From contig NZ_CABVIY010000004.1 in the NCBI RefSeq assembly GCF_902498195.1, positions 434,001 to 498,000 on the forward strand: a stretch of 64,000 nucleotides of DNA. Reading direction: 5' to 3'. The stretch comes from Pseudomonas fluorescens. GTDB taxonomy: Bacteria; Pseudomonadota; Gammaproteobacteria; Pseudomonadales; Pseudomonadaceae. Every line of letters begins with the position of its first letter. Position 1 is the first letter of the stretch. The notes under the pieces are model-generated. The model saw only the letters and a program-made list of their open reading frames with translations. It was not told the DNA's origin and did no database searches. Made by a program: the position numbers and the translations under genes. Positions 42,506-50,507 of the stretch are shown here, piece by piece.

Positions 42506-43480
42506 TCAAGAACACTGCAAATCTCCACGCCCAAACCGCTCCCGATACACCGACGGCGGCACGCCGACCACGCTGCGAAACGCCACCCGAAAGCTTTCCA
42601 CCGATCGATAACCACAATGCTGGGCAATCTGTTCGGTGTTTTGATGGGTACTTTCCAGCAGTTCGCGGGCGCGGCCCAGGCGTTCATGTTGCAACCAGGT
42701 CTTGGGCGATTGACCGCTGGCTTCGGTGAAGCGCCTCAGGAAGGTGCGCTCGCTCATGGCCGCTTCGCTGGCCAGGTCACGCACTTCCAGCGGTTGATGC
42801 AGACGCTCGCGTGCCCACTGCATGACGCGGGAAAGATCGCTGCGCGGCGTAGGACTGACCGGCGTGGGAATAAACTGCGCCTGGCCACCGGTGCGTTGCG
42901 GCGACATCACCAGCCGCCGCGCCACGGCGTTGGCCACCTGGGTGCCGAAATCCCGGGCCACCAGATGCAGGCAGGCGTCAATGCCGGCCGCGCTGCCGGC
43001 CGAGGTGATCAACTGGCCCGAGTCGACATACAGCACATCGGGGTCTACCAGGATGTCGGGAAAGCGTTCGGCCAGTTCCGTGGTGTAGCGCCAGTGCGTG
43101 GTGGCGCCGTGGCCATTGAGCAACCCGGTGGCGGCCAGCACGAATACCCCCGAGCAGATCGACAGCAAGCGCGCACCCCGGTCGTGGGCCTGGCGCAAGG
43201 CGGCGAGCAGCGGCTCGGGTACGGCGGCGTTGCGGTCGCGCCAGCCGGGAATGATGATGGTCCGGGCATTGGCGAGCAGGTCCAGGCCGCCATCCGCCAG
43301 GACCTGGATGCCGCCCATGGCGCGCATCGGGCCTTGGTCGACGCCGACAATCCGGTGTTCGTACCAGGGGAAATCGAACTCCGGCCGCGCCAGGCCGAAG
43401 ATCTCCACGGCGATGCCGAACTCAAAGGTACAGAGGCCGTCGTAGGCCAGAATGGCGACCAATCCTGGGGCAGTGTGCAT
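42506..43480 (-). CDS. ftrA: FtrA-type transcriptional regulator (DJ-1/PfpI domain plus AraC HTH)
   Basis: 324 residues. The N-terminal half is a DJ-1/PfpI-like domain (VAILAYDGLCTFEFGIAVEIFGL, LLSICSGVFVLAATGLLNGHGATTHW). The C-terminal 100 residues form the AraC HTH, ending in EQIAQHCGYRSVESFRVAFRSVVGVPPSVYRERFG. This order is the GlxA/FtrA family. I chose ATG 43480 (MHTAPGLV) because the extension to 43615 overlaps the divergent rhodanese gene. FtrA genes are commonly divergent from a rhodanese gene, as here, and probably control it. Confidence 0.87.
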   Translation of the reverse strand: MHTAPGLVAILAYDGLCTFEFGIAVEIFGLARPEFDFPWYEHRIVGVDQGPMRAMGGIQVLADGGLDLLANARTIIIPGWRDRNAAVPEPLLAALRQAHDRGARLLSICSGVFVLAATGLLNGHGATTHWRYTTELAERFPDILVDPDVLYVDSGQLITSAGSAAGIDACLHLVARDFGTQVANAVARRLVMSPQRTGGQAQFIPTPVSPTPRSDLSRVMQWARERLHQPLEVRDLASEAAMSERTFLRRFTEASGQSPKTWLQHERLGRARELLESTHQNTEQIAQHCGYRSVESFRVAFRSVVGVPPSVYRERFGRGDLQCS

Positions 43481-43581
43481 TTGGCGGAAAATTCCCGGTG
43501 AGTGTCTTATGCGCCACTGTAACGTCAAGGGGCGGGCAGATACAGTCTGTTCACACCCACTGACACCCTGGAGCACCGCCC

Positions 43582-44016
43582 ATGACCAGCCTGGTCCGCG
43601 ACATCCCCGCCGCACCTTCGGCCATCGCCCTGATGCATTTCAGCAACCGCCTGACCTTCGAAACCGACTGTTCCGACGTGCATGGCAGCCAACAGGCCGG
43701 GGAGATCGATTTTATCCTGGTGGATGTGCGGGGGCCGCTGGCATTCGAGCGCGGGCATGTGCCGGGGGCCATCAATATTCCGGGCCGCTTGCTCACCGCT
43801 GAAAGTCTGGCGGCCTATCCCAGGAGCAGCCTGTTCGTGGTCTATTGCGCGGGCCCGCACTGCAACGGCGCGAACAAGGCGGCAGTGAAACTGGCGGCGC
43901 TGGGGTACCCGGTCAAGGAGATGATCGGCGGCGTGACCGGATGGCTGGATGAAGGGTTTGCGTTGAGTGTCGAGGTGCAGCGACCGGTCAATACGGTCAT
44001 CGGTTGCGAATGCTGA
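43582..44016 (+). CDS. Rhodanese-like domain protein
   Basis: 144 residues, single rhodanese domain: FILVDVRGPLAFERGHVPGAINIPGRLLT and the active loop VYCAGPHCNGANKAA with the candidate persulfide cysteine C89. LGYPVKEMIGGVTGWLDEGF closes the fold. It would move sulfane sulfur to an unknown acceptor in the cytoplasm. It is divergent from ftrA with 101 bases between, which suggests regulation by FtrA. Confidence 0.88.
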   Translation: MTSLVRDIPAAPSAIALMHFSNRLTFETDCSDVHGSQQAGEIDFILVDVRGPLAFERGHVPGAINIPGRLLTAESLAAYPRSSLFVVYCAGPHCNGANKAAVKLAALGYPVKEMIGGVTGWLDEGFALSVEVQRPVNTVIGCEC

Positions 44017-44025
44017 GGTAGCCGC

Positions 44026-44101
44026 AAAGATCGCAGGCTGCGCAAGCTCCTACAGGGGATGCACATTCATCTGTAGGAGCTGGCGCAGCCTGCGATCTTT
44101 T
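44026..44101. repeat. Inverted repeat, variant of the GCAGCCTGCG family
   Basis: AAAGATCGCAGGCTGCGCAAG...CTCCTACAG faces CTGTAGGAG...GCAGCCTGCGATCTTT; between convergent genes. Confidence 0.85.
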
Positions 44102-44112
44102 GATGTTGCTGT

Positions 44113-44748
44113 TCAAGTCACCGCCCACCACTCATCCAGCGTCGCCTGCAACCAGTCAAAAACGGCAGCATGGGCGGCGTTGTCCCGAGCCCCCCCCCGA
44201 GGCAACGGCGATTCTTCGGCGAAGTGCTGATTCAACAAAGCCACCGATTGCGCATTCCACTCCGGATGAAACTGCAAACCCACCCGCGTTGGCCCTACGC
44301 GGTACATCTGCTGTGCACAGTGCTCGCTACTGGCCAGCAACTGCGCCCCGGGCGGCAGGTCAATGGCATCTTCGTGCCACTCCAGCACCTTCAAACCCTG
44401 GCCATCGATGAAGTTCACGGTGGTCCAGCCCGTTTCGCTTTGCGCCATGCGCCGCACATTGCCGCCCAGGCTCAGGGCCAGCAATTGTGCCCCCAGGCAA
44501 ATGGCGAACACGGCCGCGCCTCGATCCAGGCTGCCCGCCAGCCATTGCCGTTCGGCTTCCAGCCAGGCCGGCCCGGCGTTGGACTCATAGGGCCCACCCA
44601 ACACGATCACAGGCGCCGCGCTGACGGGCGGTAACTGGCCTAGATCTGCACGAAAGACATTCAGCGTCACCCCGCGCGAGGCGGCCCATTCGGCAATGGC
44701 GCCCGGCCCTTCGGCGGGGTGGTGCTGGATCAGGTTCAACTCGGACAT
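44113..44748 (-). CDS. Class I glutamine amidotransferase-like protein (GMP synthase-like GATase)
   Basis: 211 residues from ATG 44748. VIVLGGPYESNAGPAWLEAER, AVFAICLGAQLLALSLGG (nucleophile Cys in GxCxGxQ form) and GLQFHPEWN (catalytic His and Glu) give a complete Cys-His-Glu triad. Stand-alone proteins of this type (YfeJ/YpfI-like) hydrolyse or transfer gamma-glutamyl groups, but the partner is unknown. In-frame ATG 44760 lies 4 codons upstream and is less well placed. Confidence 0.85.
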   Translation of the reverse strand: MSELNLIQHHPAEGPGAIAEWAASRGVTLNVFRADLGQLPPVSAAPVIVLGGPYESNAGPAWLEAERQWLAGSLDRGAAVFAICLGAQLLALSLGGNVRRMAQSETGWTTVNFIDGQGLKVLEWHEDAIDLPPGAQLLASSEHCAQQMYRVGPTRVGLQFHPEWNAQSVALLNQHFAEESPLPRGGARDNAAHAAVFDWLQATLDEWWAVT

Positions 44749-44979
44749 CACGCTTCTCACGAATGGGCAGGTGGGCGAACATTATCTGACAGACTTTGCA
44801 CCGTGCTGGAGCACGCTGAAATCACTGTCGGATGTTTGACCATTTTCTGTAAGAACTTGTCGCGTCGAAACAATTGGCCCTGCCCGAGCCGCTCTAGACT
44901 GCCGGCCTCTTCGGTCTTACCCGCCACAAGCAAACGACCGAAAGCTGCCAATAAAAGTCTCCGCACACAGGAGTTATAA

Positions 44980-45759
44980 ATGAAGAAGCTAGTGATGTTC
45001 GGTGCCCTGGCACTGTCGATGTTGTCCCTGACCGCCGTGGCCGACGACGCCAAGCCGATCCGCATCGGTATCGAAGCCGGTTACCCGCCATTCTCGATGA
45101 AAACCCCTGACGGCAAGTTGACCGGTTTCGACGTCGATATCGGCGACGCGCTGTGCGAGCAGATGAAAGTGAAGTGCACCTGGGTCGAGCAAGAGTTCGA
45201 CGGCCTGATCCCGGCACTGAAGGTCAAGAAAATCGACGCCATCCTGTCGTCCATGACCATCACCGACGACCGCAAGAAGAACGTCGATTTCACCATCAAG
45301 TACTACCACACCCCGGCGCGCTTCGTGATGAAGGAAGGCACCGCCATCAAGGACCCGCTGACCGAGCTCAAGGGCAAGAAAGTCGGTGTGCTGCGCGCCA
45401 GTACCCACGACCGCTTCGCCACCGAAGTGCTGGTGCCGGCCGGGATCGAGCTGGTGCGTTACGGTTCCCAGCAGGAAGCCAACCTGGACATGGTTTCCGG
45501 TCGCGTCGACGCGCTGCTGGCCGACTCGGTCAACCTGGATGACGGTTTCCTGAAAACCGACGCCGGTAAAGGCTTCGCCTTCGTTGGCCCTGAATACAAC
45601 GATCCGAAATACTTCGGTGGCGGTGCCGGTATTGCCGTGCGCAAGGGCGATACCGCCCTGGCCGAGCAATTCAACAAAGCCATCACCGAAATCCGCGCCA
45701 ACGGCAAGTACAAGCAAGTGCAGGACAAGTACTTCAAGTTTGACGTTTACGGCGAGTAA
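44980..45759 (+). CDS. Periplasmic amino-acid-binding protein (lysine/arginine/ornithine type, AotJ/HisJ-like)
   Basis: 259 residues with signal peptide MKKLVMFGALALSMLSLTAVA. It belongs to PF00497: IRIGIEAGYPPFSMKTPDGKLTGFDVDIGDALCEQM, the Cys pair typical of LAO-binding proteins (ALCEQMKVKCTW), DGLIPALKVKKIDAILSSMTITDDRKKNVDFT and GVLRASTHDRFA. It should bind a cationic amino acid for an ABC importer. No permease or ATPase gene is adjacent, which is odd; those in the window serve other transport classes. A good AGGAG precedes ATG and a terminator follows. Confidence 0.9.
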   Translation: MKKLVMFGALALSMLSLTAVADDAKPIRIGIEAGYPPFSMKTPDGKLTGFDVDIGDALCEQMKVKCTWVEQEFDGLIPALKVKKIDAILSSMTITDDRKKNVDFTIKYYHTPARFVMKEGTAIKDPLTELKGKKVGVLRASTHDRFATEVLVPAGIELVRYGSQQEANLDMVSGRVDALLADSVNLDDGFLKTDAGKGFAFVGPEYNDPKYFGGGAGIAVRKGDTALAEQFNKAITEIRANGKYKQVQDKYFKFDVYGE

Positions 45760-45775
45760 TCCAGCTGTTTGAAAG

Positions 45776-45809
45776 AAGTGGCAGCCGTTGACGCGGCGGC
45801 CACTTTTTT
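45776..45809 (+). terminator. Rho-independent terminator of the binding-protein gene
   Basis: AAGTGGC...GCCACTT with an inner GCCG/CGGC pairing, followed by a run of T's (45804-45809), 17 bases after the stop. This supports the binding protein being a single-gene transcript. Confidence 0.85.
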
Positions 45810-45836
45810 ATGATTTCTATCTTTTGAATCGAGAAA

Positions 45837-45930
45837 CCTGTGGGAGCGGGCTTGCTCGCGAAAGCGGCAGTACATTCGACATAGATGTTGCCTGACATTC
45901 CGCTTTCGCGAGCAAGCCCGCTCCCACAGG
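45837..45930. repeat. REP pair, GCGGGCTTGCTCGCGAA family
   Basis: CCTGTGGGAGCGGGCTTGCT... and its inverted copy, with a spacer of about 35 bases, between the terminator and the AotO-like gene. Confidence 0.9.
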
Positions 45931-45963
45931 TGATCTCAGTGACCCTTGAATTGGAGCGTCCCC

Positions 45964-47076
45964 ATGCAACGCATCGACCACCCACTGCCCTGGAGCCACC
46001 TCGGAACCGAGCGCACCCTCAGCGTGTTCCGTTACGGTTCAGGTAAGCGCAAGGTCTACATCCAGGCCAGCCTGCACGCCGATGAGCTGCCGGGCATGCG
46101 TACGGCCTGGGAGCTGAAGAAGCGCCTGGCCGAGCTGGAAAGCCAGGGCCAGTTGCAGGGCGTGGTTGAACTGGTGCCGGTGGCCAACCCCATCGGTCTC
46201 GATCAGCATCTGCAAGGCAGTCACATGGGCCGCTTCGAACTCGGCAGCGGCAAGAATTTCAACCGCGCATTCGTCGAACTCAGTGCTCCGGTCGCCCGGT
46301 TGATCGGTGATCGCCTGGGCAACGATGCCGAAGCGAACATCACGCTGATCCGCCAGGCCATGGGCCAGGTGCTCGACGGCTTGCCGGCCCCGGCTTCGCA
46401 ACTGGAAGCCATGCATCGCCTGTTACTGCGCCACGCCTGCGACGCCGACATCACCCTCGATCTGCATTGCGATTTTGATGCGGCGATTCACATTTACGCC
46501 TTGCCGCAACACTGGCCGCAGTGGCAATCCCTGGCGGCGCGCTTGAAGGCCGGCGTGGCGTTGCTGTGTGAAGACTCCGGCGGCAGTTCCTTCGACGAGT
46601 CCTGTTCCTCACCGTGGTTGCGCCTGGCCAGGGCGTTCCCCGATGCCGCGATTCCACCGGCCAACCTGGCGACCACCCTGGAACTGGGCAGCATGGGCGA
46701 CACCCGGGTCGACCAGGCGCAAGCCAACTGCGAAGCGATCCTGGGCTTCCTTGCCGAACAGGGTGTGATCAAGGGCACCTGGCCGGCGGCGCCGCAGGAA
46801 TGCTGTGAAGGGATGCCGTTCGAAGGCACCGAATACCTGTTCGCACCGCATCACGGGGTGGTCAGCTTCCTGCGCGAGGCCGGTGAATGGGTGGAGCGGG
46901 GCGATGCACTGTTCGAAGTGGTCGACCCGCTCAACGACAGGGTCAGCACCGTACGGGCCGGAACCAGTGGCGTGCTGTTTGCCATCGATCGCGGGCGTTA
47001 CACGCAGCCGGGGACCTGGCAGGCTAAAGTGGCGGGACGGGAGCCGATTCGGGTCGGAAAGTTGATCAACGACTGA
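45964..47076 (+). CDS. Succinylglutamate desuccinylase/aspartoacylase family protein (AotO-like)
   Basis: 370 residues, PF04952/M14-type zinc fold: QASLHADELPGMRTAWELKKRL carries the HxxE zinc site, VELVPVANPIGLDQH and GSGKNFNRAF follow, and DADITLDLHCDFDAAIHIY gives the third zinc ligand. The C-terminal lobe is a small barrel (REAGEWVERGDALFEVVDPL). It resembles the aotO product encoded inside the P. aeruginosa aotJQMP arginine/ornithine uptake operon. Here it follows an AotJ-like gene but with a terminator and REP pair between, and no permeases. Start ATG 45964 has GGAG 7 nt upstream. Confidence 0.85.
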   Translation: MQRIDHPLPWSHLGTERTLSVFRYGSGKRKVYIQASLHADELPGMRTAWELKKRLAELESQGQLQGVVELVPVANPIGLDQHLQGSHMGRFELGSGKNFNRAFVELSAPVARLIGDRLGNDAEANITLIRQAMGQVLDGLPAPASQLEAMHRLLLRHACDADITLDLHCDFDAAIHIYALPQHWPQWQSLAARLKAGVALLCEDSGGSSFDESCSSPWLRLARAFPDAAIPPANLATTLELGSMGDTRVDQAQANCEAILGFLAEQGVIKGTWPAAPQECCEGMPFEGTEYLFAPHHGVVSFLREAGEWVERGDALFEVVDPLNDRVSTVRAGTSGVLFAIDRGRYTQPGTWQAKVAGREPIRVGKLIND

Positions 47077-47107
47077 CTCCAGAAGTTGCTGCGCCTCATC
47101 TGGCCTT

Positions 47108-47174
47108 TTCGCGAGCAGGCTCGCTCCCACAATGGAATGCATTTCAAATGTGGGAGCGAGCCTGCTCGCGAAGG
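47108..47174. repeat. REP pair, variant core GAGCCTGCTCGCGAA
   Basis: TTTTCGCGAGCAGGCTCGCTCCCAC faces GTGGGAGCGAGCCTGCTCGCGAA around a short spacer, upstream of the esterase gene. Confidence 0.88.
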
Positions 47175-47259
47175 CTGAATCAGCCTTACCGAAAATTTCC
47201 CTGCCTGCTTCACAGTGTTAGGCTCAGCCCCGAATCCTGCGCACTGTGAAGGAAGGCTT

Positions 47260-47976
47260 ATGTTGAAGTTTCTCGTTCTGCTGACCTTGCTGGCATCCGC
47301 CGCTGTCCACGCTCAAACCCCGCTGCAAACCGACCTGCCACTCAAGTACCTGGAACAAACCAACCCCGATGCCCGTGACCAGCCCCTGGTGATTTTCCTC
47401 CACGGCTACGGCAGTAACGAGCAGGATCTGTTCGGCATCAAGGACCAACTGCCGGCGCAATACACCTATCTGTCGGTGCGGGCGCCGATGGTGATGGAAG
47501 AGGGCAGTTACCAATGGTTTCGCAAGAAGGGCGAAGGCGCCTACAACGGTGAGACCGATGATCTGAAGTCCAGCGGCCAGTTGCTGCTGGATTTCGTCGC
47601 GAAGGCGGCGCAGAAGTATCACACCGAACCCGACAAGGTGTTCCTGGTGGGGTTCAGCCAGGGCGCGATCATGTCCTACGAAGTTGCCTTGCGGCACCCC
47701 GACGCGGTAGGCGGGATCGCCGCGTTGAGCGGGCGGATTCTGCCGGTGCTGCGCGCGGAGCTGAAACCGGATGAAAAACGCCAGTCACTGGCGATTTTCA
47801 TCGGTCATGGCACGGCGGACAAACGCCTGCCGTACAGCGACGGCACCGAGGCCAACAGCCTGTTGCAGAGCGTGTCGCTCGAACCCGAGTTTCACGCCTA
47901 CCAGGGTGTCGGTCATACCATCAGTGCCGAAGAAATGCAGGACTTGAGCGCCTGGTTGCAGCGCCTCAACCCCTGA
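47260..47976 (+). CDS. Secreted phospholipase/carboxylesterase-type alpha/beta hydrolase
   Basis: 238 residues from ATG 47260 with signal peptide MLKFLVLLTLLASAAVHAQ. It fits PF02230: LVIFLHGYGSNEQDLF, LVGFSQGAIMSYEVALRHP with the GFSQG nucleophile elbow, IFIGHGTADKRLPY (Asp) and GVGHTISAEEMQDL (His). Esterase activity toward short acyl esters is likely. An in-frame extension to 47215 has no signal sequence in the right place. It converges on the next gene, with only 3 bases between stops. Confidence 0.87.
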   Translation: MLKFLVLLTLLASAAVHAQTPLQTDLPLKYLEQTNPDARDQPLVIFLHGYGSNEQDLFGIKDQLPAQYTYLSVRAPMVMEEGSYQWFRKKGEGAYNGETDDLKSSGQLLLDFVAKAAQKYHTEPDKVFLVGFSQGAIMSYEVALRHPDAVGGIAALSGRILPVLRAELKPDEKRQSLAIFIGHGTADKRLPYSDGTEANSLLQSVSLEPEFHAYQGVGHTISAEEMQDLSAWLQRLNP

Positions 47977-47979
47977 GGC

Positions 47980-48552
47980 TCACTTGCCGCTGACGATCTG
48001 TTTGATCAGTGTCTCGTGGGCCGCCATGTCGCCGGGGCGGGAAATGACCTGAATCACCGTCATATGCTTGCCGGACGCCGCCATCAGCGTGGTGTTGAGG
48101 GTCATGCCGCCACCCTGGGTGGCGGTGCTGTCGACCTGGCGCACACCCAGCCCGGTACTTTTCAGGGTCAGGCTTTTTTCGCTGAGCTTGTTGTAGTCCG
48201 GCAGGGCCTTGCGTTGCGCCGCGTCGAAATCGGCCGCGGTCCCGTCGAGGAACGCGCCGTCGTTGTCCTTGACCGTGGTGCCCTCCGGCAGGTTGTTTTC
48301 GGCGGCAATGACCACGGTCTTGGTGGTCTCGTTGGCGTACATGGTGCCACTGGCGCCGGTAGGGCCGCTCGGCAGCGGGTTGGCGACGAAGCCCTTGGGC
48401 AGGGTGAAGGTGAACTTGCCATCAAGCATTGAAACCTTCAGCGCCGCCCCCGTCTCCTTGGCCGTGGCCTTGGCGGCCTGCGCATTCAATGCCCCCAAAG
48501 TGGCAGCCGCCGCCAGCAACAGGACAACGGCTTTTTTACTCAACAGTGACAT
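47980..48552 (-). CDS. Secreted protein of unknown function (DcrB-like pattern possible)
   Basis: 190 residues with a signal peptide (MSLLSKKAVVLLLAAAATLG... to AQA). The mature part has FTFTLPKGFVANPLPSGPTGASGTMYANETTKTVVIAAENN and ends MTVIQVISRPGDMAAHETLIKQIVSGK, an alternating beta and helix pattern. I cannot assign a family firmly; some envelope proteins of the DcrB type look like this. Start ATG 48552 is chosen for the signal peptide. Confidence 0.72.
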   Translation of the reverse strand: MSLLSKKAVVLLLAAAATLGALNAQAAKATAKETGAALKVSMLDGKFTFTLPKGFVANPLPSGPTGASGTMYANETTKTVVIAAENNLPEGTTVKDNDGAFLDGTAADFDAAQRKALPDYNKLSEKSLTLKSTGLGVRQVDSTATQGGGMTLNTTLMAASGKHMTVIQVISRPGDMAAHETLIKQIVSGK

Positions 48553-48647
48553 GGGTGAATCTCCAGGGATGGTCGCGCGGTGGGGGGCGATCATCCCACG
48601 GAGGTTGGCGGGCGTTCCAGTGTGGGCTAACGGACGGTCATGGATGC

Positions 48648-48923
48648 TCAGGCAGGCGGGTATTTCTGTCTGGCATGTACAACACTCACAATCTCGATTC
48701 GATCCGTTACTTGATAAATCACCAAATAGTTGGGGTGAACAACAATCTCCCGAGTATCGGGTACTCGGCCGAATCGATAGAGATAGGGATGTTCGGGAAG
48801 GGTCGATGTCGCAACTTCAATGGCCTGGGACAGCTCAATGGCTGCTTCGAGATTACGATCGCCAATATATTCGAGGATTTGCCGGAGTTCGGCCCGTGCT
48901 TCGGGCCGCCACTCAACCAGCAT
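48648..48923 (-). CDS. RelE/ParE-family toxin
   Basis: 91 residues from ATG 48923: MLVEWRPEARAELRQILEYIGDRNLEAA, then LPEHPYLYRFGRVPDTREIVVHPNYLVIYQV and IEIVSVVHARQKYPPA. That is the compact ParE/RelE fold (PF05016) with the C-terminal VVHARQ motif. Its start lies 11 bases inside the antitoxin gene, the usual coupling for such pairs. Whether it acts on gyrase (ParE) or on ribosomal mRNA (RelE) cannot be told here. Confidence 0.9.
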   Translation of the reverse strand: MLVEWRPEARAELRQILEYIGDRNLEAAIELSQAIEVATSTLPEHPYLYRFGRVPDTREIVVHPNYLVIYQVTDRIEIVSVVHARQKYPPA

Positions 48924-49104
48924 TGCGCTTGATGCGCTTTGACTCCAAAAGGGCATGCATCTCGGCCATCACCTGATCATGCGGAATGCTCGGGCGTGGA
49001 TCATCCAGCGAAGCCTGCACCTTGGCGCGGAACCAGCGGTCATAGCTGGCGGCCTGCTCTTCGGTTTCAAACTCTGAAACGATGGGGGAAAGTTCCGTGC
49101 TCAT
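48913..49104 (-). CDS. Antitoxin, StbD/stability-determinant type
   Basis: 63 residues: MSTELSPIVSEFETEEQAASYDRWFRAKVQASLDD..., ending in a basic tail KRIKRNAG. This matches the small stability-determinant antitoxins paired with RelE/ParE toxins. A short N-terminal strand would bind DNA and the C-terminus would wrap the toxin. ATG 49104 has a GGAG box 5-6 nt upstream; the longer frame to 49248 has no support. It precedes and overlaps the toxin gene. Confidence 0.85.
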   Translation of the reverse strand: MSTELSPIVSEFETEEQAASYDRWFRAKVQASLDDPRPSIPHDQVMAEMHALLESKRIKRNAG

Positions 49105-49230
49105 GGTGATCTCCAGGATCAATGGAAAGCAGTCTATTGGGAATGTGGATCGTTGTCGTCGCTGTAACGACGAAGTACACCCTGCCAAACAGTGCGGTTG
49201 ATGACTCCAGCCGAACCAAATCCTAAGCTC

Positions 49231-49310
49231 CGGGTTTCCGAGGGCCAACCTTAAAAAGACGTCGGATATTTCCTTGATACATTTACGAAATATCCGACGC
49301 GGGAAACCCG
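49231..49310 (-). terminator. Rho-independent terminator of the monooxygenase-GST operon, inside an outer inverted repeat
   Basis: On the minus strand CGTCGGATATTTC pairs with GAAATATCCGACG (49260-49299, perfect 13-bp stem, 14-nt loop) and is followed by TCTTTTT (49253-49259), a classical terminator for the operon ending at 49394. A second pair, CGGGTTTCC at 49231-49239 and GGAAACCCG at 49302-49310, encloses it. The remaining gap 49105-49393 shows no gene. Confidence 0.8.
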
Positions 49311-49393
49311 ATCAACGACATTTGAGGCACTTTCGTCACAGCCCGATAGTCGCCTTGGGTAGAGGCTTATTCCTCATCCAAGGCCCAGCGCAA

Positions 49394-49720
49394 TCACATT
49401 TCCCGCCGCACCGGATAGCGCTTGATCACGTCCAGAAACTCGATCCGCCGCTCACTGGCCAGCAACTCCGGCAATAGCCGCTCGTATTCCTGGCGATAGG
49501 GTTTGCTCAGGTGACGACTGATGAAGTCTTCCTTGCTGCAGTTCCAGGTTTCATACAGCACCAGGGTGTTCGGTTCGTCCTGGTGCTGGTGCACCCAGGT
49601 GTTGACGAAGTCCGGCTCGGCGGACATCTGGTGCACCACGTCCAGCAGGCGTTCCCGGGTTTCGGCCAGACGTTCCGGTCTGGCCGGCAGGTAAACGATA
49701 AACGCGACTTGATCACTCAT
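49394..49720 (-). CDS. Putative quinol monooxygenase (antibiotic biosynthesis monooxygenase domain)
   Basis: 108 residues, ABM fold (PF03992): VAFIVYLPARPERLAETRERLLDVVHQMSAEPDFVNTWVHQHQDEPNTLVLYETWN, then FISRHLSKPYRQEYERLLPELL. The length and His/Trp pattern fit the YgiN-like dimeric ferredoxin-fold enzymes, cofactor-free oxygenases of quinols. It follows the GST gene by 31 bases, suggesting a small quinone/electrophile detoxification operon. Confidence 0.85.
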   Translation of the reverse strand: MSDQVAFIVYLPARPERLAETRERLLDVVHQMSAEPDFVNTWVHQHQDEPNTLVLYETWNCSKEDFISRHLSKPYRQEYERLLPELLASERRIEFLDVIKRYPVRREM

Positions 49721-49751
49721 TTCATCACCTCGGCATGCGGGAACCGGCGGT

Positions 49752-50423
49752 TTACGCCTGGTTTTGCGGGAACAGGTTGCGACGGGTTTCTTCGTCGAAT
49801 TCGGCCTTGAGCACCAGTTTTTCTTTCAGGCCCAGTGCGCGTTGAGCGGCGGGGCGGGCGCTGATTTCGTCGAACAGGCGCTTGACGTTCGGGTAGGCCG
49901 CCAGGCCGTTTTCGCCAAGGATGTACGGTGCGTAGTTGGCCCAGCCCCAGAGAGCCATGTCGGCGATGCTGTAGCTGTCGCCGGCCAGGTATTGATGTTC
50001 GGCCAGGCGTTGGTCGAGAACGCGGTAGTGCCGCTCGACTTCCTTCAAGTAACGGTTTTTGGCGTAGGGCAGGTCTTGCGGTGCGTGGTGCAGGAAGTGC
50101 ACGGCCTGGCCGGAGAACGGTGACAGGCCGGTGGCGATGAACATCAGCCACGACAGCAGTTCGGCGTTGCCGGCCGCACTGGTCGGCAGGAAGCGCTGGT
50201 GCGTTTGCGCCAGGTGCAGCAGGATCGCCTGGGAGTCGAAGACCGTGGCGTCGCCGTCGACCAGCGCTGGCACCTTGGCGTTCGGGTTGATTGCCAGGAA
50301 CGCCGGCAGGTGTTGTTCGCCCTTGAAGGTATCGACGCCGATCAGCTCGTAGGGCGTCTGCAGTTCTTCGAGCAGCAGGGCGACTTTCATCGGGTTGGGC
50401 GAAGGATGGAAAAAGAATTTCAT
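49752..50423 (-). CDS. Glutathione S-transferase family protein
   Basis: 223 residues. N-terminal thioredoxin-like domain: MKFFFHPSPNPMKVALLLEELQTPYELIGVDTFKGEQHLPAFLAINPNAKVPALVDGDATVFDSQAILLHLA, with cis-Pro in VPAL and the glutathione-binding DSQAI. The all-helical C-terminal domain contains YSIADMALWGWANYAP with the N-capping box. This is close to the YfcG/Ure2-like group. It conjugates or reduces electrophiles with glutathione. It is first gene of the two-gene operon ending at the terminator at 49260. Confidence 0.9.
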   Translation of the reverse strand: MKFFFHPSPNPMKVALLLEELQTPYELIGVDTFKGEQHLPAFLAINPNAKVPALVDGDATVFDSQAILLHLAQTHQRFLPTSAAGNAELLSWLMFIATGLSPFSGQAVHFLHHAPQDLPYAKNRYLKEVERHYRVLDQRLAEHQYLAGDSYSIADMALWGWANYAPYILGENGLAAYPNVKRLFDEISARPAAQRALGLKEKLVLKAEFDEETRRNLFPQNQA

Positions 50424-50507
50424 GGTGTTGGCCTCAGTCAGTCGTGGGTGGTGAACTGAGGCTGATGATGGGCGAAACCTGTTCGATTGACGTACGGAGT
50501 AGTTGGG

